From Burkholderiales bacterium (lineage in GTDB: Bacteria > Pseudomonadota > Gammaproteobacteria > Burkholderiales > Burkholderiaceae_E): DNA of 64,000 nt. The position numbers and the translations under genes are program-made. Numbering within the stretch: position 1 is the first letter of the stretch; every line of letters starts with the position of its first letter. Location of the stretch: the NCBI GenBank assembly GCA_027487815.1, contig JAIYCW010000039.1, positions 1 through 64,000 of the forward strand. The letters are read 5' to 3'. Shown piece after piece: positions 16,443-25,387 of this stretch. The notes under the pieces were generated by a model. That model was given only the letters and a program-made list of their open reading frames with translations, was not told the origin of the DNA and searched no databases.

Positions 16443-18019
16443 AGAGTGTCCAGGTTGTCGAGGAGCTGCGCCGCATGCTCGCGAACGGCTTGGCGCTGCG
16501 CATCATCCATCTTTTCAAGATTACGCACCATCAGGACGGTGCGGGGGTTACCCGCAAATTCAGCCGCATGTTTATCGAGGAAATTCCAATAAAGCGTGGT
16601 GACCGGGCAGGCCTGTGGGCCCACTCGCTCCTCAGGCCGATACTTGCAGCCGGTGCAGTAATTGCTCATGCGCTTGATGTAAGCGCCACTGGCCACATAC
16701 GGCTTGGAGGTGAAGCGCCCGCCATTGGCAAAGAGCGCCATGCCTGCAGTGTTGGGCAACTCAACCCACTCCACTGCATCCACATAGACTGCGAGATACC
16801 AATCCTCCACTTGCTGCGGCAGCACCTCAGCCAGCAATGCAAAGTTGCCGGTGACCATCAAGCGTTGAATATGATGCGCATAGCCATAGCGCATGGTTTG
16901 CCCAATAGTCTCGCGCATGCACGCCATCTGGGTTTCACCGCTCCAATACCACTGGGGCAATGCGCGCTTGTGCTGATAAAAGTTATCTTCGCGCAGCTTG
17001 GGCATATCGAGCCAATACACGCCGCGAATAAACTCGCGCCAGCCCAGCACCTGCCGGATGAAGCCCTCGACGCTGGCCAGTGGCAGCGTCTGATCGCGCC
17101 AGCCTTTGAGCGCTATATCAATCACTTCGCGAGGATGCAAAAGCTTCAGGTTAAGGGAAGTGGAAAGCAGCGCATGCCAGCCGAAAGCTTCACCGCGCCA
17201 CATCGCATCCTGATAATCACCAAAGTGTGCAAGCCGGGTATCGACAAACTGATGCAGCGCTTCAAGCGCCTGCTCGCGCGTAACGGCCCAGGCAAAATCT
17301 TCCAGGCGGCCAGGATGCCCGCCATATTTTTGAGCGACTTCAGCAAGCACCTCAAGAGTGATGGCATCAGGCGCAAACTGCGCGGGCGGAGCAATCTTGC
17401 CAGGCCCACTTTTCGGAAAACCCTTGCGATTTTCAGCATCAAAATTCCAGCGCCCGCCTTCAGGCTCACCATCGGCCTGCATCAGCACCTTGTGCTGCTT
17501 GCGCATCTGGCGATAGAAAAACTCCATGCGCAAGGATTTGCTGGTGCCGGCCCATTTCGCGAAGGCTTCGCGGGTGCAGAGAAAATGCGTGTCCGTCAAC
17601 ACAGTGAGCGCTACACCTTGGGCATGCGCAACCGACTGAAGATCCTGCAAAACTCGCCACTCTCCGGGCTCCACCACCAGCAGCTCGATTTCGGGAACAA
17701 CTCCGCTGCGTGCTGTTTGCTTTTTCAGCTCGCTCAAAAACTCGCCCAGCGCATCGGCCAAGGCCCCTGGCGCTGAAAGGTAATCAAGCCGCCAGCCGGC
17801 TGTTCGCAGGCTTGCGGCATGGTGTCGCATTGCTGAAAGAAAAAGCGCAATGCGGGCTTGATGGCTCCAGACATGTGTGGCCTCACCCCCAGCCTCGATC
17901 ATCACCAATTGATCTGTATCGGGCGAGAGGGCTTGGAGTACGGGACTCTGATGATCAAGCTGATCGCCAAGGATCAGCCCGATGCGCACATTAGGTGGCG
18001 CGTTTTTTTCGGCAGGCAT
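16439..18019 (-). CDS. Iron-sulfur bacterial photolyase (PhrB / (6-4) class)
   Basis: A 526-residue cryptochrome/photolyase of the FeS-BCP group. The N-terminal domain IGLILGDQLDHQSPVL is typical. Cys367, Cys455, Cys458 and Cys471 have the same spacing (88, 3, 13) as the four cluster cysteines of Agrobacterium PhrB, in MACMRET, NYCTGCKYR and GPQACPVT, so a 4Fe-4S cluster is expected. Characterised members repair (6-4) photoproducts using FAD. The ATG at 18019 overlaps the DUF2256 gene by 29 bases; a GTG at 17989 just past that stop is an alternative. It belongs to the operon led by the B12-dependent regulator. Confidence 0.92.
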   Translation of the reverse strand: MPAEKNAPPNVRIGLILGDQLDHQSPVLQALSPDTDQLVMIEAGGEATHVWSHQARIALFLSAMRHHAASLRTAGWRLDYLSAPGALADALGEFLSELKKQTARSGVVPEIELLVVEPGEWRVLQDLQSVAHAQGVALTVLTDTHFLCTREAFAKWAGTSKSLRMEFFYRQMRKQHKVLMQADGEPEGGRWNFDAENRKGFPKSGPGKIAPPAQFAPDAITLEVLAEVAQKYGGHPGRLEDFAWAVTREQALEALHQFVDTRLAHFGDYQDAMWRGEAFGWHALLSTSLNLKLLHPREVIDIALKGWRDQTLPLASVEGFIRQVLGWREFIRGVYWLDMPKLREDNFYQHKRALPQWYWSGETQMACMRETIGQTMRYGYAHHIQRLMVTGNFALLAEVLPQQVEDWYLAVYVDAVEWVELPNTAGMALFANGGRFTSKPYVASGAYIKRMSNYCTGCKYRPEERVGPQACPVTTLYWNFLDKHAAEFAGNPRTVLMVRNLEKMDDAQRQAVREHAAQLLDNLDTL

Positions 18020-18158
18020 CCGAACAGTATTTCACATCGGCCCAGTTTTTGGCCCAGGCTTTACGCCAAGTCATGGGCCGCCCGCAAGCTTGACAAGGCT
18101 TGGAATCCAGAAATCCCTTATTGCCCTTGAAGCTTGCCTTTGCGCCAGATTTATCCAT
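17991..18158 (-). CDS. DUF2256 zinc-ribbon protein
   Basis: A 55-residue protein with the DUF2256 pattern: KPCQACGRPMTWRKAW, then NWADVKYCSDACRKKR. The two C-x2/3-C pairs probably bind zinc. The family is very often encoded next to cryptochrome/photolyase genes, as it is here, but its role is unknown. Start at 18158 (MDKSGAK) fits family length; a start at 18179 is less likely. Confidence 0.85.
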   Translation of the reverse strand: MDKSGAKASFKGNKGFLDSKPCQACGRPMTWRKAWAKNWADVKYCSDACRKKRAT

Positions 18159-18191
18159 CGCACATCCGGGGGCGCGCATGCCCCCGCAGGT

Positions 18192-19130
18192 TTAGCCTTG
18201 AGTCTGGCTTTCGCGCCAGCTACGCAAAGCCGGATGAATATCTTCGAGATCGGGCAACACCACCACGTCTTTGGGTGGCTTACGCTGCAGGATCGGGCAA
18301 TTACCGCCCGCCCAAATCTGGGTGGTAGCCGGCAATTTGCTGCGCAGGTCAAACAATCCTTCGATCACCTGATTCGGGTTGGTGCTTGCCGAGAACGACA
18401 AAGCCACGATATCCACCTCTTGGGTGGTACAGGCCAGCACGATGTCCCAGATCGGGGTTTGCACACCCAGCGAGATGCATCGCGCGCCCGCCAGAGCCAG
18501 GATGGCTTCAGCCATCAATAAGCCCAACCCATGCGCTTCATTCGGAAACGTGGTGAGCAAGACCTTCGGCGCTTTGCCGAACTGGGGAATATTAATGATC
18601 GAGTTGCGCAGCACAACCTGCATCGACTCGGTATAAAGATGCTCTTCGAAGATTTCGAAATAGCCACGCGCCCAGGCATCACCAACCATGCGGTTGAGCG
18701 GAGCAGCCACTTCCATCACGAACCGGTCCACGCCCAAACGCATGGCGGATTGCGAAAGTGCCTGTCGCAACTCTTGCACCTTGTGCGCTTTGACCAGCTC
18801 GATGAAGCGCGGCAGATCCTCATGCTCGGCGCGAGCCTGATTCATGGTGACGGGCGGGCTCGCGGATTCGCTCGCAAGCTGCTGCAGCACTTCAATATCC
18901 AGATTGATGATCTTGCCGGGGCGGTGGCCCATATCCATCAAGCGACGCATCACCCGCAGCTTGTCGACCTGGTCGACCGGGTATATACGTTCGCCAAAGT
19001 TGTCACGTGCGGGCTGAGGAAAGCCATAGCGGCGCTCCCAAACCCGGAGGGTGTCTTTGGATAAACCAGTGTCGCGCTCTACGGCCGAGATACTTAGCGA
19101 CAAACTCGGCTGAGATGACCGATCATTCAT
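18192..19130 (-). CDS. MerR-family B12-binding light-responsive regulator (LitR/CarH type)
   Basis: A 312-residue regulator. Residues 12-80 form a MerR winged helix (SAVERDTGLSKDTLRVWERR, YGFPQP). Residues 105-180 form the B12-binding helical bundle with W153-x9-E163-H164, the pattern seen in CarH photoreceptors above the adenosylcobalamin. The Rossmann domain has E198-x-H200-x-x-G203, giving the lower histidine ligand. In CarH/LitR, dark tetramers repress and light releases them. It heads an operon with DUF2256, photolyase and MFS genes, and faces the lipid-modification operon across a 322-base region, so it probably controls both. Confidence 0.9.
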   Translation of the reverse strand: MNDRSSQPSLSLSISAVERDTGLSKDTLRVWERRYGFPQPARDNFGERIYPVDQVDKLRVMRRLMDMGHRPGKIINLDIEVLQQLASESASPPVTMNQARAEHEDLPRFIELVKAHKVQELRQALSQSAMRLGVDRFVMEVAAPLNRMVGDAWARGYFEIFEEHLYTESMQVVLRNSIINIPQFGKAPKVLLTTFPNEAHGLGLLMAEAILALAGARCISLGVQTPIWDIVLACTTQEVDIVALSFSASTNPNQVIEGLFDLRSKLPATTQIWAGGNCPILQRKPPKDVVVLPDLEDIHPALRSWRESQTQG

Positions 19131-19174
19131 GTTGTACTACCACTGCTACAGCTTTTGATCGACCGTCGCTGTGC

Positions 19175-19201
19175 TGGACATTCTTGTTTATGGTTTGTCC
19201 A
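19175..19201. promoter_or_regulatory. Inverted repeat TGGACA-N15-TGTCCA
   Basis: Six-base arms at 19175-19180 and 19196-19201, between the regulator start and the rightward promoter. A candidate regulator site. Confidence 0.35.
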
Positions 19202-19209
19202 AGACACAT

Positions 19210-19239
19210 TTGACGGCCCATGACCGATTAGCCTAGTAT
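19210..19239 (+). promoter_or_regulatory. Sigma-70-like promoter for the lipid-modification operon
   Basis: TTGACG (19210-19215), an 18-base spacer and TAGTAT (19234-19239). Transcription from here would leave a leader of about 205 bases containing the hairpin GTCCT-GACT-AGGAC (19254-19267). Confidence 0.45.
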
Positions 19240-19392
19240 AAGTGCTGCTCACCGTCCTGACTAGGACAACCGTGGTTTTAATAGGCCATTGGGCACGAAC
19301 CGGGCTCCACCGGGCGCTCTTCTGTTAATAGAGAGGGGTTGACCAAGCCGGTTTGTCAGGATTTGCGTCCGGAGTAGACTTAGCAGTCGTTC

Positions 19393-19410
19393 AATGACCC
19401 GTCGGTCATT
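19393..19410. promoter_or_regulatory. Inverted repeat AATGACC-CGTC-GGTCATT
   Basis: Perfect 7-bp arms with a 4-base centre, 42 bases before the start of the amine oxidase gene. The rest of the 322-base intergenic region (19131-19452) shows no gene. Confidence 0.45.
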
Positions 19411-19452
19411 TTGAGTTGTACGCTTGAGTTTTAAGCAATAAGGAAAGCATAA

Positions 19453-20766
19453 GTGCTGCGAGTAGCGGTTATTGGTGGAGGTATTTCCGGTCTGGGCGCG
19501 GCTTGGCGCTTGCGCGAGGCCGGGCTGAATCCCATTGTGTTTGAAGCCGAAGCCCAATTGGGCGGCCACGCAAACACGGTCGAGGTGAATCTCGAGGGCA
19601 TGAGCTTTCCGGTCGATACCGGCTTTCTGGTCTACAACGAACGCACCTACCCGCACCTAATCTCGATGTTTGAGCAGCTTCAGGTGAAGGTCGCCAAATC
19701 GGATATGTCGTTTGCTGTATCGGTCGGGCCGCACGAGTTTGAGTGGTGCGGCTCAAACATGGCCACCGTGTTTGCCCAGCCCACGAATTTGCTGCGCCCC
19801 CGCTTCCTCGGGATGCTGCGAGATATCTTGCGATTCAATCGAGAAGCCACTGCGCTGGCCCAACACCTGGATCAGCACAACGCCGCGCTGGATGAGCCAC
19901 TGGATGCTTACTTAATAAGGCAGCGCTACTCGGCAGGCTTTCGCGAAGATTATTTGCTGCCGATGGCGGCCGCCATCTGGTCGTGCCCGATGAGCACGAT
20001 GATGCAGTTCCCCATCGGCGCTTTTGTGCGCTTCTTCAACAACCACGGCTTGCTTCAGGTAAGCAATCGCCCTCAGTGGTTCACTGTGGCTGGCGGCTCA
20101 CGCGAGTATGTGAAGAAGCTCGCGCCGGTGGTGGGCCAAGTGCGCACCGCAAGCCCGGTGCAGAGCGTGCGGCGCCTCGAAGGCCGTGGCGTTGAAATCA
20201 CCAGCCGCCACGGCATTGAGCGCTTCGATGCGGTGATCATGGCTTGCCACAGCGACCAATCGCTCAGCCTGCTCGCCGACGCCACGGCTCAAGAGCGCGA
20301 GGTGCTCGGAGCGGTGCGCTATCAACCCAACGTGACTTATCTACATACCGACATTCAGTTGATGCCCAAGCGCCGCAGTGCCTGGGCGGCATGGAACTAT
20401 CTCAGCGCCACCCCCAAGCGTGGCAGCGGCGATTCGCGTTTGAGCGAGCCTGCGGTTTCTGTGACCTATTGGCTCAATCGGTTGCAACCGTTGCCATGCC
20501 AAACACCCGTGCTCGTAAGCTTGAATCCATTGCAGCCACCAGCGCCCGAAACCATCTTGCGTGAGCTGCATTATTCGCATCCTGTATTTGATATCGCAGC
20601 GATGCAATTGCAGAAGCAAGTGCCCGGGCTGCAGGGGCAAGGGCAGACCTGGTTTGCAGGCGCCTGGTGCGGCTATGGCTTTCATGAAGATGGCTTGCGC
20701 AGTGGCCTGCAAGCGGCCGATAGTGTGCTTGCCCAACACGCGCAATTACTAAAAGTGGCTGCCTGA
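19453..20766 (+). CDS. FAD-dependent amine oxidase/desaturase-like protein
   Basis: A 437-residue flavoprotein. The N-terminal VAVIGGGISGLGAAWRLREA is the dinucleotide-binding fold; EAEAQLGGHANTVEV continues it, and the C-terminal TWFAGAWCGYGFHEDGLRSG closes the FAD site. This group is widely found beside DUF1365 and Cfa-like genes in singlet-oxygen or light-controlled operons, where a fatty-acyl desaturation role has been proposed. GTG start at 19453 with AGGA 12 bases upstream. It is the first gene of the rightward operon; the next gene is 3 bases away. Confidence 0.85.
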   Translation: MLRVAVIGGGISGLGAAWRLREAGLNPIVFEAEAQLGGHANTVEVNLEGMSFPVDTGFLVYNERTYPHLISMFEQLQVKVAKSDMSFAVSVGPHEFEWCGSNMATVFAQPTNLLRPRFLGMLRDILRFNREATALAQHLDQHNAALDEPLDAYLIRQRYSAGFREDYLLPMAAAIWSCPMSTMMQFPIGAFVRFFNNHGLLQVSNRPQWFTVAGGSREYVKKLAPVVGQVRTASPVQSVRRLEGRGVEITSRHGIERFDAVIMACHSDQSLSLLADATAQEREVLGAVRYQPNVTYLHTDIQLMPKRRSAWAAWNYLSATPKRGSGDSRLSEPAVSVTYWLNRLQPLPCQTPVLVSLNPLQPPAPETILRELHYSHPVFDIAAMQLQKQVPGLQGQGQTWFAGAWCGYGFHEDGLRSGLQAADSVLAQHAQLLKVAA

Positions 20767-20769
20767 ATC

Positions 20770-21567
20770 ATGGCCGTGGCGCGCTTTGATGACTGGCAGC
20801 TTGCTTTTGGGCAAGTGCGCCATACTCGCCTGCGCCCCAAACGCAATGCCTTTCACTATCCCGCCTTTTACCTGCGGGTGCCGATTCACCGCTTTGCATC
20901 ACAAGCCGCCCCCCAGGCTCCCGGGGGCACTCGCTGGTTTGGCGTGAATCGCTCCGGCTTGCTGAGTTTTTTCGAAGCGGATCATGGCAACGGGCAGGGC
21001 TGCCGCGCATGGGTAGAAGGCTTGCTTCGGGCCCAGGGGCTGCCCACTGATGGATCGATCTGGCTGCTTACCTTCCCCAGGGTGCTGGGCTACGTGTTCA
21101 AGCCGGTGAGCTTCTGGCTTTGCCACGCTGCTGATGGAGCGCTGATGGCGGTAGTGGCCGAGGTGAACAACACCTTTGGTGAGCGCCACACCTATTTGGT
21201 ATGCGATCACAAGCACGAGCCCATCCGCTTCGGCCAAGCGCTGCATAGCCACAAGAACTTTCATGTCTCGCCTTTTTGCGAAGTCACGGGCCGGTATCAG
21301 TTCCGCTTTTTTGATAGCACAGATCGCAGCCTGGCGCGGGTCGATCATGAAGACCATGATGGCCCCTTGCTGCTGACTTCGATGAGCGGCACGCATGAGC
21401 CCCTGAGCTTTGCCACAGTGCGCCGCGCATTGCTGCGCTACCCGTTATTTACTTTTGGCGTGATGGCCCGAATTCACTGGCAAGCCCTGCGCCTGTGGAC
21501 CAAGGGCGTACGCTTCGTTTCAAAACCCACCCCTCCCGCTCACCCAGTCACCACGGCCTTGCAATGA
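20770..21567 (+). CDS. DUF1365 family protein
   Basis: A 265-residue protein of DUF1365. Family marks are GQVRHTRLRPKRNAFHYPAF at the N-terminus, LLTFPRVLGYVFKPVSFWLC and VAEVNNTFGERHTY in the middle, and KNFHVSPFCEVTGRY. Its biochemical role is unknown, but it nearly always sits between an FAD amine oxidase and a Cfa-like methyltransferase. Its stop overlaps the next start (ATGA). Confidence 0.9.
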   Translation: MAVARFDDWQLAFGQVRHTRLRPKRNAFHYPAFYLRVPIHRFASQAAPQAPGGTRWFGVNRSGLLSFFEADHGNGQGCRAWVEGLLRAQGLPTDGSIWLLTFPRVLGYVFKPVSFWLCHAADGALMAVVAEVNNTFGERHTYLVCDHKHEPIRFGQALHSHKNFHVSPFCEVTGRYQFRFFDSTDRSLARVDHEDHDGPLLLTSMSGTHEPLSFATVRRALLRYPLFTFGVMARIHWQALRLWTKGVRFVSKPTPPAHPVTTALQ

Positions 21568-22874
21568 AACCGTCCTCAAGCTTTGTTGTCAGCACTTCCG
21601 ACCCCCTCCAATCCGGTATGAGCGGGCCATTGCCTACTGCCATGGGCGGGTTGATGTCCGCCGAGCCGTCTGGCCAAGTGCCACGCAAGGCGCGCATGTT
21701 GATCGGCCTGCTCAAGCATATTCATTACGGCAGCATCCAGATGAGCTTGCCCAATGGCGAGCATCTGCATTTCGGCTCAAGCAACAATGCCGGCCCCCAG
21801 GCCCACATGCGCCTGGCCAACTTCAATCTCTTTGATGAATCGCTGGCGAGTGGTGATATCGGCTTTGCGCAAACCTACATCAACGGCGATTGGAGCTGTG
21901 ATGATCTCGCCCGCGTGCTGCACATCATGGTGGGCAATCGTCAGCTGATCGAAAAGGCGGTGTATGGCAGCTGGTGGGGCCAGTTGATTTATCGCATTCA
22001 GCACTTGCTCAATCGCAATACCCGCACGGGTTCGCGTCGCAATATCCATGCGCACTACGACCTGGGCAATCGCTTTTATGATCTTTGGCTCGATCCGAGC
22101 ATGACCTACTCAAGCGCGCTCTTTGGGCTGGTGAGCGATGAGGTGGGCTTTGATCAGCTGCAGGCCGCACAAACCGCGAAGTACCAGCGCATTGTTGATG
22201 AGCTGGGTTTCGGAGCTCAATCGCAGGATAAAAGTATTCTGGAGATTGGTTGTGGCTGGGGCGGGTTTGCCGAGCTCGCCGCAAGCCAGGGCGCACAAGT
22301 TACTGGCCTTACGCTTTCCACCGAACAACTCGACTATGCGCGCCAGCGCATGACTGCACAAGGCTTGCAAGCCCGAGCGCAGTTTGCACTGCAAGACTAT
22401 CGCGATGAAAAGCGCCAATACGATGCAATTGTGTCGATCGAGATGTTTGAAGCCGTGGGCGAGCCTTATTGGGCGGATTACTTTCAAACCCTCAAGCGCT
22501 GCTTGAAGCCCGACGGCACTGCAGTGATTCAAACCATCACCATCGACGATGCCTTGTTTGATCGCTATCGCCGCAGCACGGATTTCATCCAGCAATTCAT
22601 TTTCCCGGGCGGCATGCTGCCCTCGCCCAGCCGCTTCACCGCGCTGGCCCGCGAGCACGGCCTGCAAGTCACCAACACTTTTGCGTTTGGCCAGCACTAT
22701 GCGCAGACCTTGCGTTTGTGGCGCGAAGCGTTTCTGGCGCAAGCCGCGCGCGTTCGCACACTCGGGTTTGATGAAGCCTTCATGCGCACCTGGGAGTTTT
22801 ACCTCGCGTATTGCGAGGCCGCATTCAAGCATGCCAACACCGATGTGATTCAAGTCAGCTTGAAACACGCTTAA
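21564..22874 (+). CDS. Cyclopropane-fatty-acid-synthase-like SAM methyltransferase
   Basis: A 436-residue member of the Cfa family. ILEIGCGWGGFAELAA is the SAM motif I; NIHAHYDLGNRFYDLWLDPS and MTYSSALF precede it, and FQQFIFPGGMLP-type segment FIQQFIFPGGMLPSPSR follows. Cfa enzymes add a methylene or methyl group to unsaturated acyl chains of membrane phospholipids. With an amine-oxidase-like protein and DUF1365 in the same operon it may act on furan- or cyclopropane-fatty-acid formation. The start at 21564 overlaps the DUF1365 stop by four bases. Confidence 0.9.
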   Translation: MKPSSSFVVSTSDPLQSGMSGPLPTAMGGLMSAEPSGQVPRKARMLIGLLKHIHYGSIQMSLPNGEHLHFGSSNNAGPQAHMRLANFNLFDESLASGDIGFAQTYINGDWSCDDLARVLHIMVGNRQLIEKAVYGSWWGQLIYRIQHLLNRNTRTGSRRNIHAHYDLGNRFYDLWLDPSMTYSSALFGLVSDEVGFDQLQAAQTAKYQRIVDELGFGAQSQDKSILEIGCGWGGFAELAASQGAQVTGLTLSTEQLDYARQRMTAQGLQARAQFALQDYRDEKRQYDAIVSIEMFEAVGEPYWADYFQTLKRCLKPDGTAVIQTITIDDALFDRYRRSTDFIQQFIFPGGMLPSPSRFTALAREHGLQVTNTFAFGQHYAQTLRLWREAFLAQAARVRTLGFDEAFMRTWEFYLAYCEAAFKHANTDVIQVSLKHA

Positions 22875-22900
22875 CTTTTCATCGATTCACCGAGTTTTTC

Positions 22901-23554
22901 ATGCAGCAGTTTGTTTCCGGCTTGGGCCGTCGTTTGTTTCTGGGTAAAACCACGCGCCTGACGCTGGGTGCATTCGCAGGCGTTGTCGCGGCTCAGTCCC
23001 TCGGTTTGAATCTGGTGAGTCCAGCCCGGGCTGCTGTGTCGACCAAGCCAGCCAACGAGCTTGCCGGTGTGCTCGCCCAGTGGCTGCCCAATGCCAAGCC
23101 CGGCGCTTCCGCCTCACTGACCTGGCTGGGCCTGAAGGTGTATGACGCCCATGTGTGGACCGGGCCTTCGGGTATGGACACGGCGCAGTGGAAGGCGCAG
23201 CCCTTTGCGCTGGAGCTTCACTATCTGCGTGCGCTCAAAGGCAAACTGATCGCAGAACGCAGCCTGGCAGAAATTGAAAAGCTTGGCATCGGCAATGCCG
23301 CGCAACGCAGCGAATGGCTCGAAGCGATGATGCGTATCTTCCCGGACGTGAATAAGCATGATCGCTTGGTGGGCGTGCATCGGCCGGGCAAGGGCATTGT
23401 GTTTTTGTACAATGAAAAGCTCATCGGAGCGGTGGACGACGCACTGTTCGGAGATGCGTTTTTTGCGATCTGGTTTGATGCCAAAACATCCGCCCCCGCA
23501 GTGCGCCAGACCCTGTTTGCCGGGTTGAAATCTTCCAAATCGGCGGCGCAATAA
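22901..23554 (+). CDS. Exported chalcone-isomerase-like protein
   Basis: A 217-residue protein. The N-terminus has a twin-arginine-like signal, GRRLFLGKTTRL, followed by a hydrophobic stretch and SPARAAV as the likely cleavage region. The mature part matches the bacterial chalcone-isomerase-like family (LTWLGLKVYDAHVWTG; FALELHYLRALKGKLIAERS; GIVFLYNEKLIGAVDD). Such proteins are not flavonoid enzymes; some bind fatty acids. It lies 26 bases after the Cfa-like gene, so a fatty-acid-binding role in the periplasm is a reasonable guess. Confidence 0.8.
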   Translation: MQQFVSGLGRRLFLGKTTRLTLGAFAGVVAAQSLGLNLVSPARAAVSTKPANELAGVLAQWLPNAKPGASASLTWLGLKVYDAHVWTGPSGMDTAQWKAQPFALELHYLRALKGKLIAERSLAEIEKLGIGNAAQRSEWLEAMMRIFPDVNKHDRLVGVHRPGKGIVFLYNEKLIGAVDDALFGDAFFAIWFDAKTSAPAVRQTLFAGLKSSKSAAQ

Positions 23555-23559
23555 ACCCC

Positions 23560-24819
23560 ATGCGTGGACTGCTGCCCTACGGCACCTTGCGCATGCCGCT
23601 GGCGCTCCTTGAGCTGCCTTTGTTTGTACTGCTGCCGAGCTTTTATAGCCAAAGCCTGGGGATGGAGCTTGCGCTGATCGGCGTGATTCTGTTTGCTACC
23701 CGATTGGTGGATGCGGTGGCCGATCCGGCGATCGGCGTGATGCAGGATCGCTGGCGCAGTCGCATCAATTTTCGCACCTGGATCTGGTGGGGCTTGCCTG
23801 TGCTTGCGCTGGGCTTTGCGGCGCTCTTTTTGCCGCCTGTGCGTGGTGCGCTGCTGCCATGGTGGTTAGGCACCGCGTCGATCGTGACCTACATTGCATT
23901 TTCAATTGTGTCGATTGCTTACCAAGCCTGGGGCGCTGGCATAGGCACCACCACTGCCGAGCGCGCACGGGTCACCACCACACGTGAAGGCTTTGGCCTG
24001 ATCGGTGTGTTGGCCGCAGCAGCGCTGCTCACTCCGGAAAGCGTGCGCTGGCTGGTCATGCTGTTTTTCGGACTCGCTTTAGTGAGTGGCCTGATGTTGC
24101 GCCGCGCCACCACAGATGGCTTGGGTGGGCCAACTTTTGGCGCGCCAATCACTGCGCTGCCCGCACCCGAAGGCATGTTCAGTGCCTGGCGGCAGGTGAA
24201 AGACAATCGCGCGTTCCTGTGGCTGCTGTTTGTGTTTGTGATCAACGGTGTGGCCACCGCCATTCCGGCCACACTCGTGCTCTTTTTTATGGCCGACGTG
24301 CTCGGTATCAAGGGCCAGGCGGCCGCGCTGTATTTGGTGGTGTATTTCCTGGCGGGCGCGATTGGCATGCCGCTTTGGCTCGCTCTCGCGCGCAGATGGG
24401 GACTGCGTAACGCGTGGTTGCTGGGCATCGCTATGGCTGTCACGGGATTTGTCTGGACGCTTGGGCTGGATGCCAATGATGCGGTGTGGTTCTACGCCGT
24501 GTGTATCGCTACGGGCCTCGCGCTCGGCAGCGATCTTGCGATGCCCCCCGCGCTGCTGGCCAGTGTGATTGCCGAGCACGGCCATGGCGGTAAACGCGAG
24601 GGGGCTTACTTCGGCCTGTGGAATCTCGCTACCAAAGTTAATCTCGCGCTCGCCGCAGGCGTGGCCCTGCCATTACTCAGCCTGCAGGGCTATACCCCCG
24701 GCAGTGGCTCAGACCCACTACCCTTGGCCCTCACCTACGCCGCCTTGCCCAGCTTGCTCAAGCTGATCGCGGGCATGGCGCTGTTTGTTGCCCCGCTTCC
24801 CGAACCCACACGAGGATAA
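23560..24819 (+). CDS. GPH/MFS-family transporter
   Basis: A 419-residue membrane protein with 12 predicted helices. The segment RLVDAVADPAIGVMQDRWRS, early in the protein, is the hallmark of the glycoside-pentoside-hexuronide (MelB-like) branch, and the C-terminal half has NAWLLGIAMAVTGFVW. In this type of operon it is probably not a sugar carrier; a lipid-related substrate is more likely but unproven. It begins 5 bases after the chalcone-isomerase-like gene. Confidence 0.85.
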   Translation: MRGLLPYGTLRMPLALLELPLFVLLPSFYSQSLGMELALIGVILFATRLVDAVADPAIGVMQDRWRSRINFRTWIWWGLPVLALGFAALFLPPVRGALLPWWLGTASIVTYIAFSIVSIAYQAWGAGIGTTTAERARVTTTREGFGLIGVLAAAALLTPESVRWLVMLFFGLALVSGLMLRRATTDGLGGPTFGAPITALPAPEGMFSAWRQVKDNRAFLWLLFVFVINGVATAIPATLVLFFMADVLGIKGQAAALYLVVYFLAGAIGMPLWLALARRWGLRNAWLLGIAMAVTGFVWTLGLDANDAVWFYAVCIATGLALGSDLAMPPALLASVIAEHGHGGKREGAYFGLWNLATKVNLALAAGVALPLLSLQGYTPGSGSDPLPLALTYAALPSLLKLIAGMALFVAPLPEPTRG

Positions 24820-24823
24820 CCCG

Positions 24824-25384
24824 ATGTTTTCCCTAACCCTGCCCACGCTTTGGTCGCGTCGCCTCGCCCTCAGCGGCGCGTTATTGCTCAGTTTGCTGCT
24901 CAATGCCTGCGCTGCAGTCGATCCTGCGGTGTATGCCAAAGAAACGCCCAAGCTTGATCTGCGCACCTACTTCAACGGCACGATTGACGCCTGGGGTGTA
25001 TTTCAGGATCGCTCCGGCAAAGTCGTGAGGCGTTTCACCGTGACGATGAAATGCACCTGGCAAGGCGATGTGGGTGTGCTTGATGAGGACTTTGTCTACT
25101 CGGACGGCACCAAGGAAAAGCGGGTGTGGACGATTCGCAAGTTACCTGATGGCCGCTATGTGGGCACCGCAGGAGATGTGGTGGGAGAGGCACAAGGCAT
25201 CGCTTCTGGCAACGCACTAAACTGGAAATACACGCTGGCACTTCCGGTGGATGGCAAGGTCTACAACGTACAGTTTGATGACTGGATGTATTTGATGGAC
25301 GACAAGGTGATGCTCAATCGCGCAGTGATGAGCAAATTTGGCATCTACCTTGGTGAAGTGCTTCTTTCCTTTACCAAGCGCTGA
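24824..25384 (+). CDS. DUF3833 lipoprotein
   Basis: A 186-residue protein with a lipoprotein signal (LLLSLLLNAC, cysteine near residue 27). The mature domain is DUF3833: LDLRTYFNGTIDAWGVFQDR, FTVTMKCTW, LDEDFVYSDGTKEKRVW, YNVQFDDWMYLMD. The family is a regular member of Cfa/DUF1365 operons; molecular role unknown, possibly lipocalin-like from its strand-rich pattern. Start at 24824, 4 bases after the transporter stop. Confidence 0.85.
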   Translation: MFSLTLPTLWSRRLALSGALLLSLLLNACAAVDPAVYAKETPKLDLRTYFNGTIDAWGVFQDRSGKVVRRFTVTMKCTWQGDVGVLDEDFVYSDGTKEKRVWTIRKLPDGRYVGTAGDVVGEAQGIASGNALNWKYTLALPVDGKVYNVQFDDWMYLMDDKVMLNRAVMSKFGIYLGEVLLSFTKR

Positions 25385-25387
25385 TCG

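Noticed and set aside
22110-22868. Long open frame antisense to the Cfa-like gene
   Set aside because: It mirrors the codon bias of the real gene and its translation has no recognisable domain or ribosome site. The same holds for long antisense frames at 51593-52363, 50814-51596, 55327-55992 and 16400-17776.
22901-23554. Flavonoid chalcone isomerase
   Set aside because: It belongs to the bacterial chalcone-isomerase-like family, with an export signal and no plant-type pathway nearby.
23560-24819. Sugar transporter as in MelB
   Set aside because: The family signature is present but no sugar-metabolism genes adjoin; the operon context is lipid modification.
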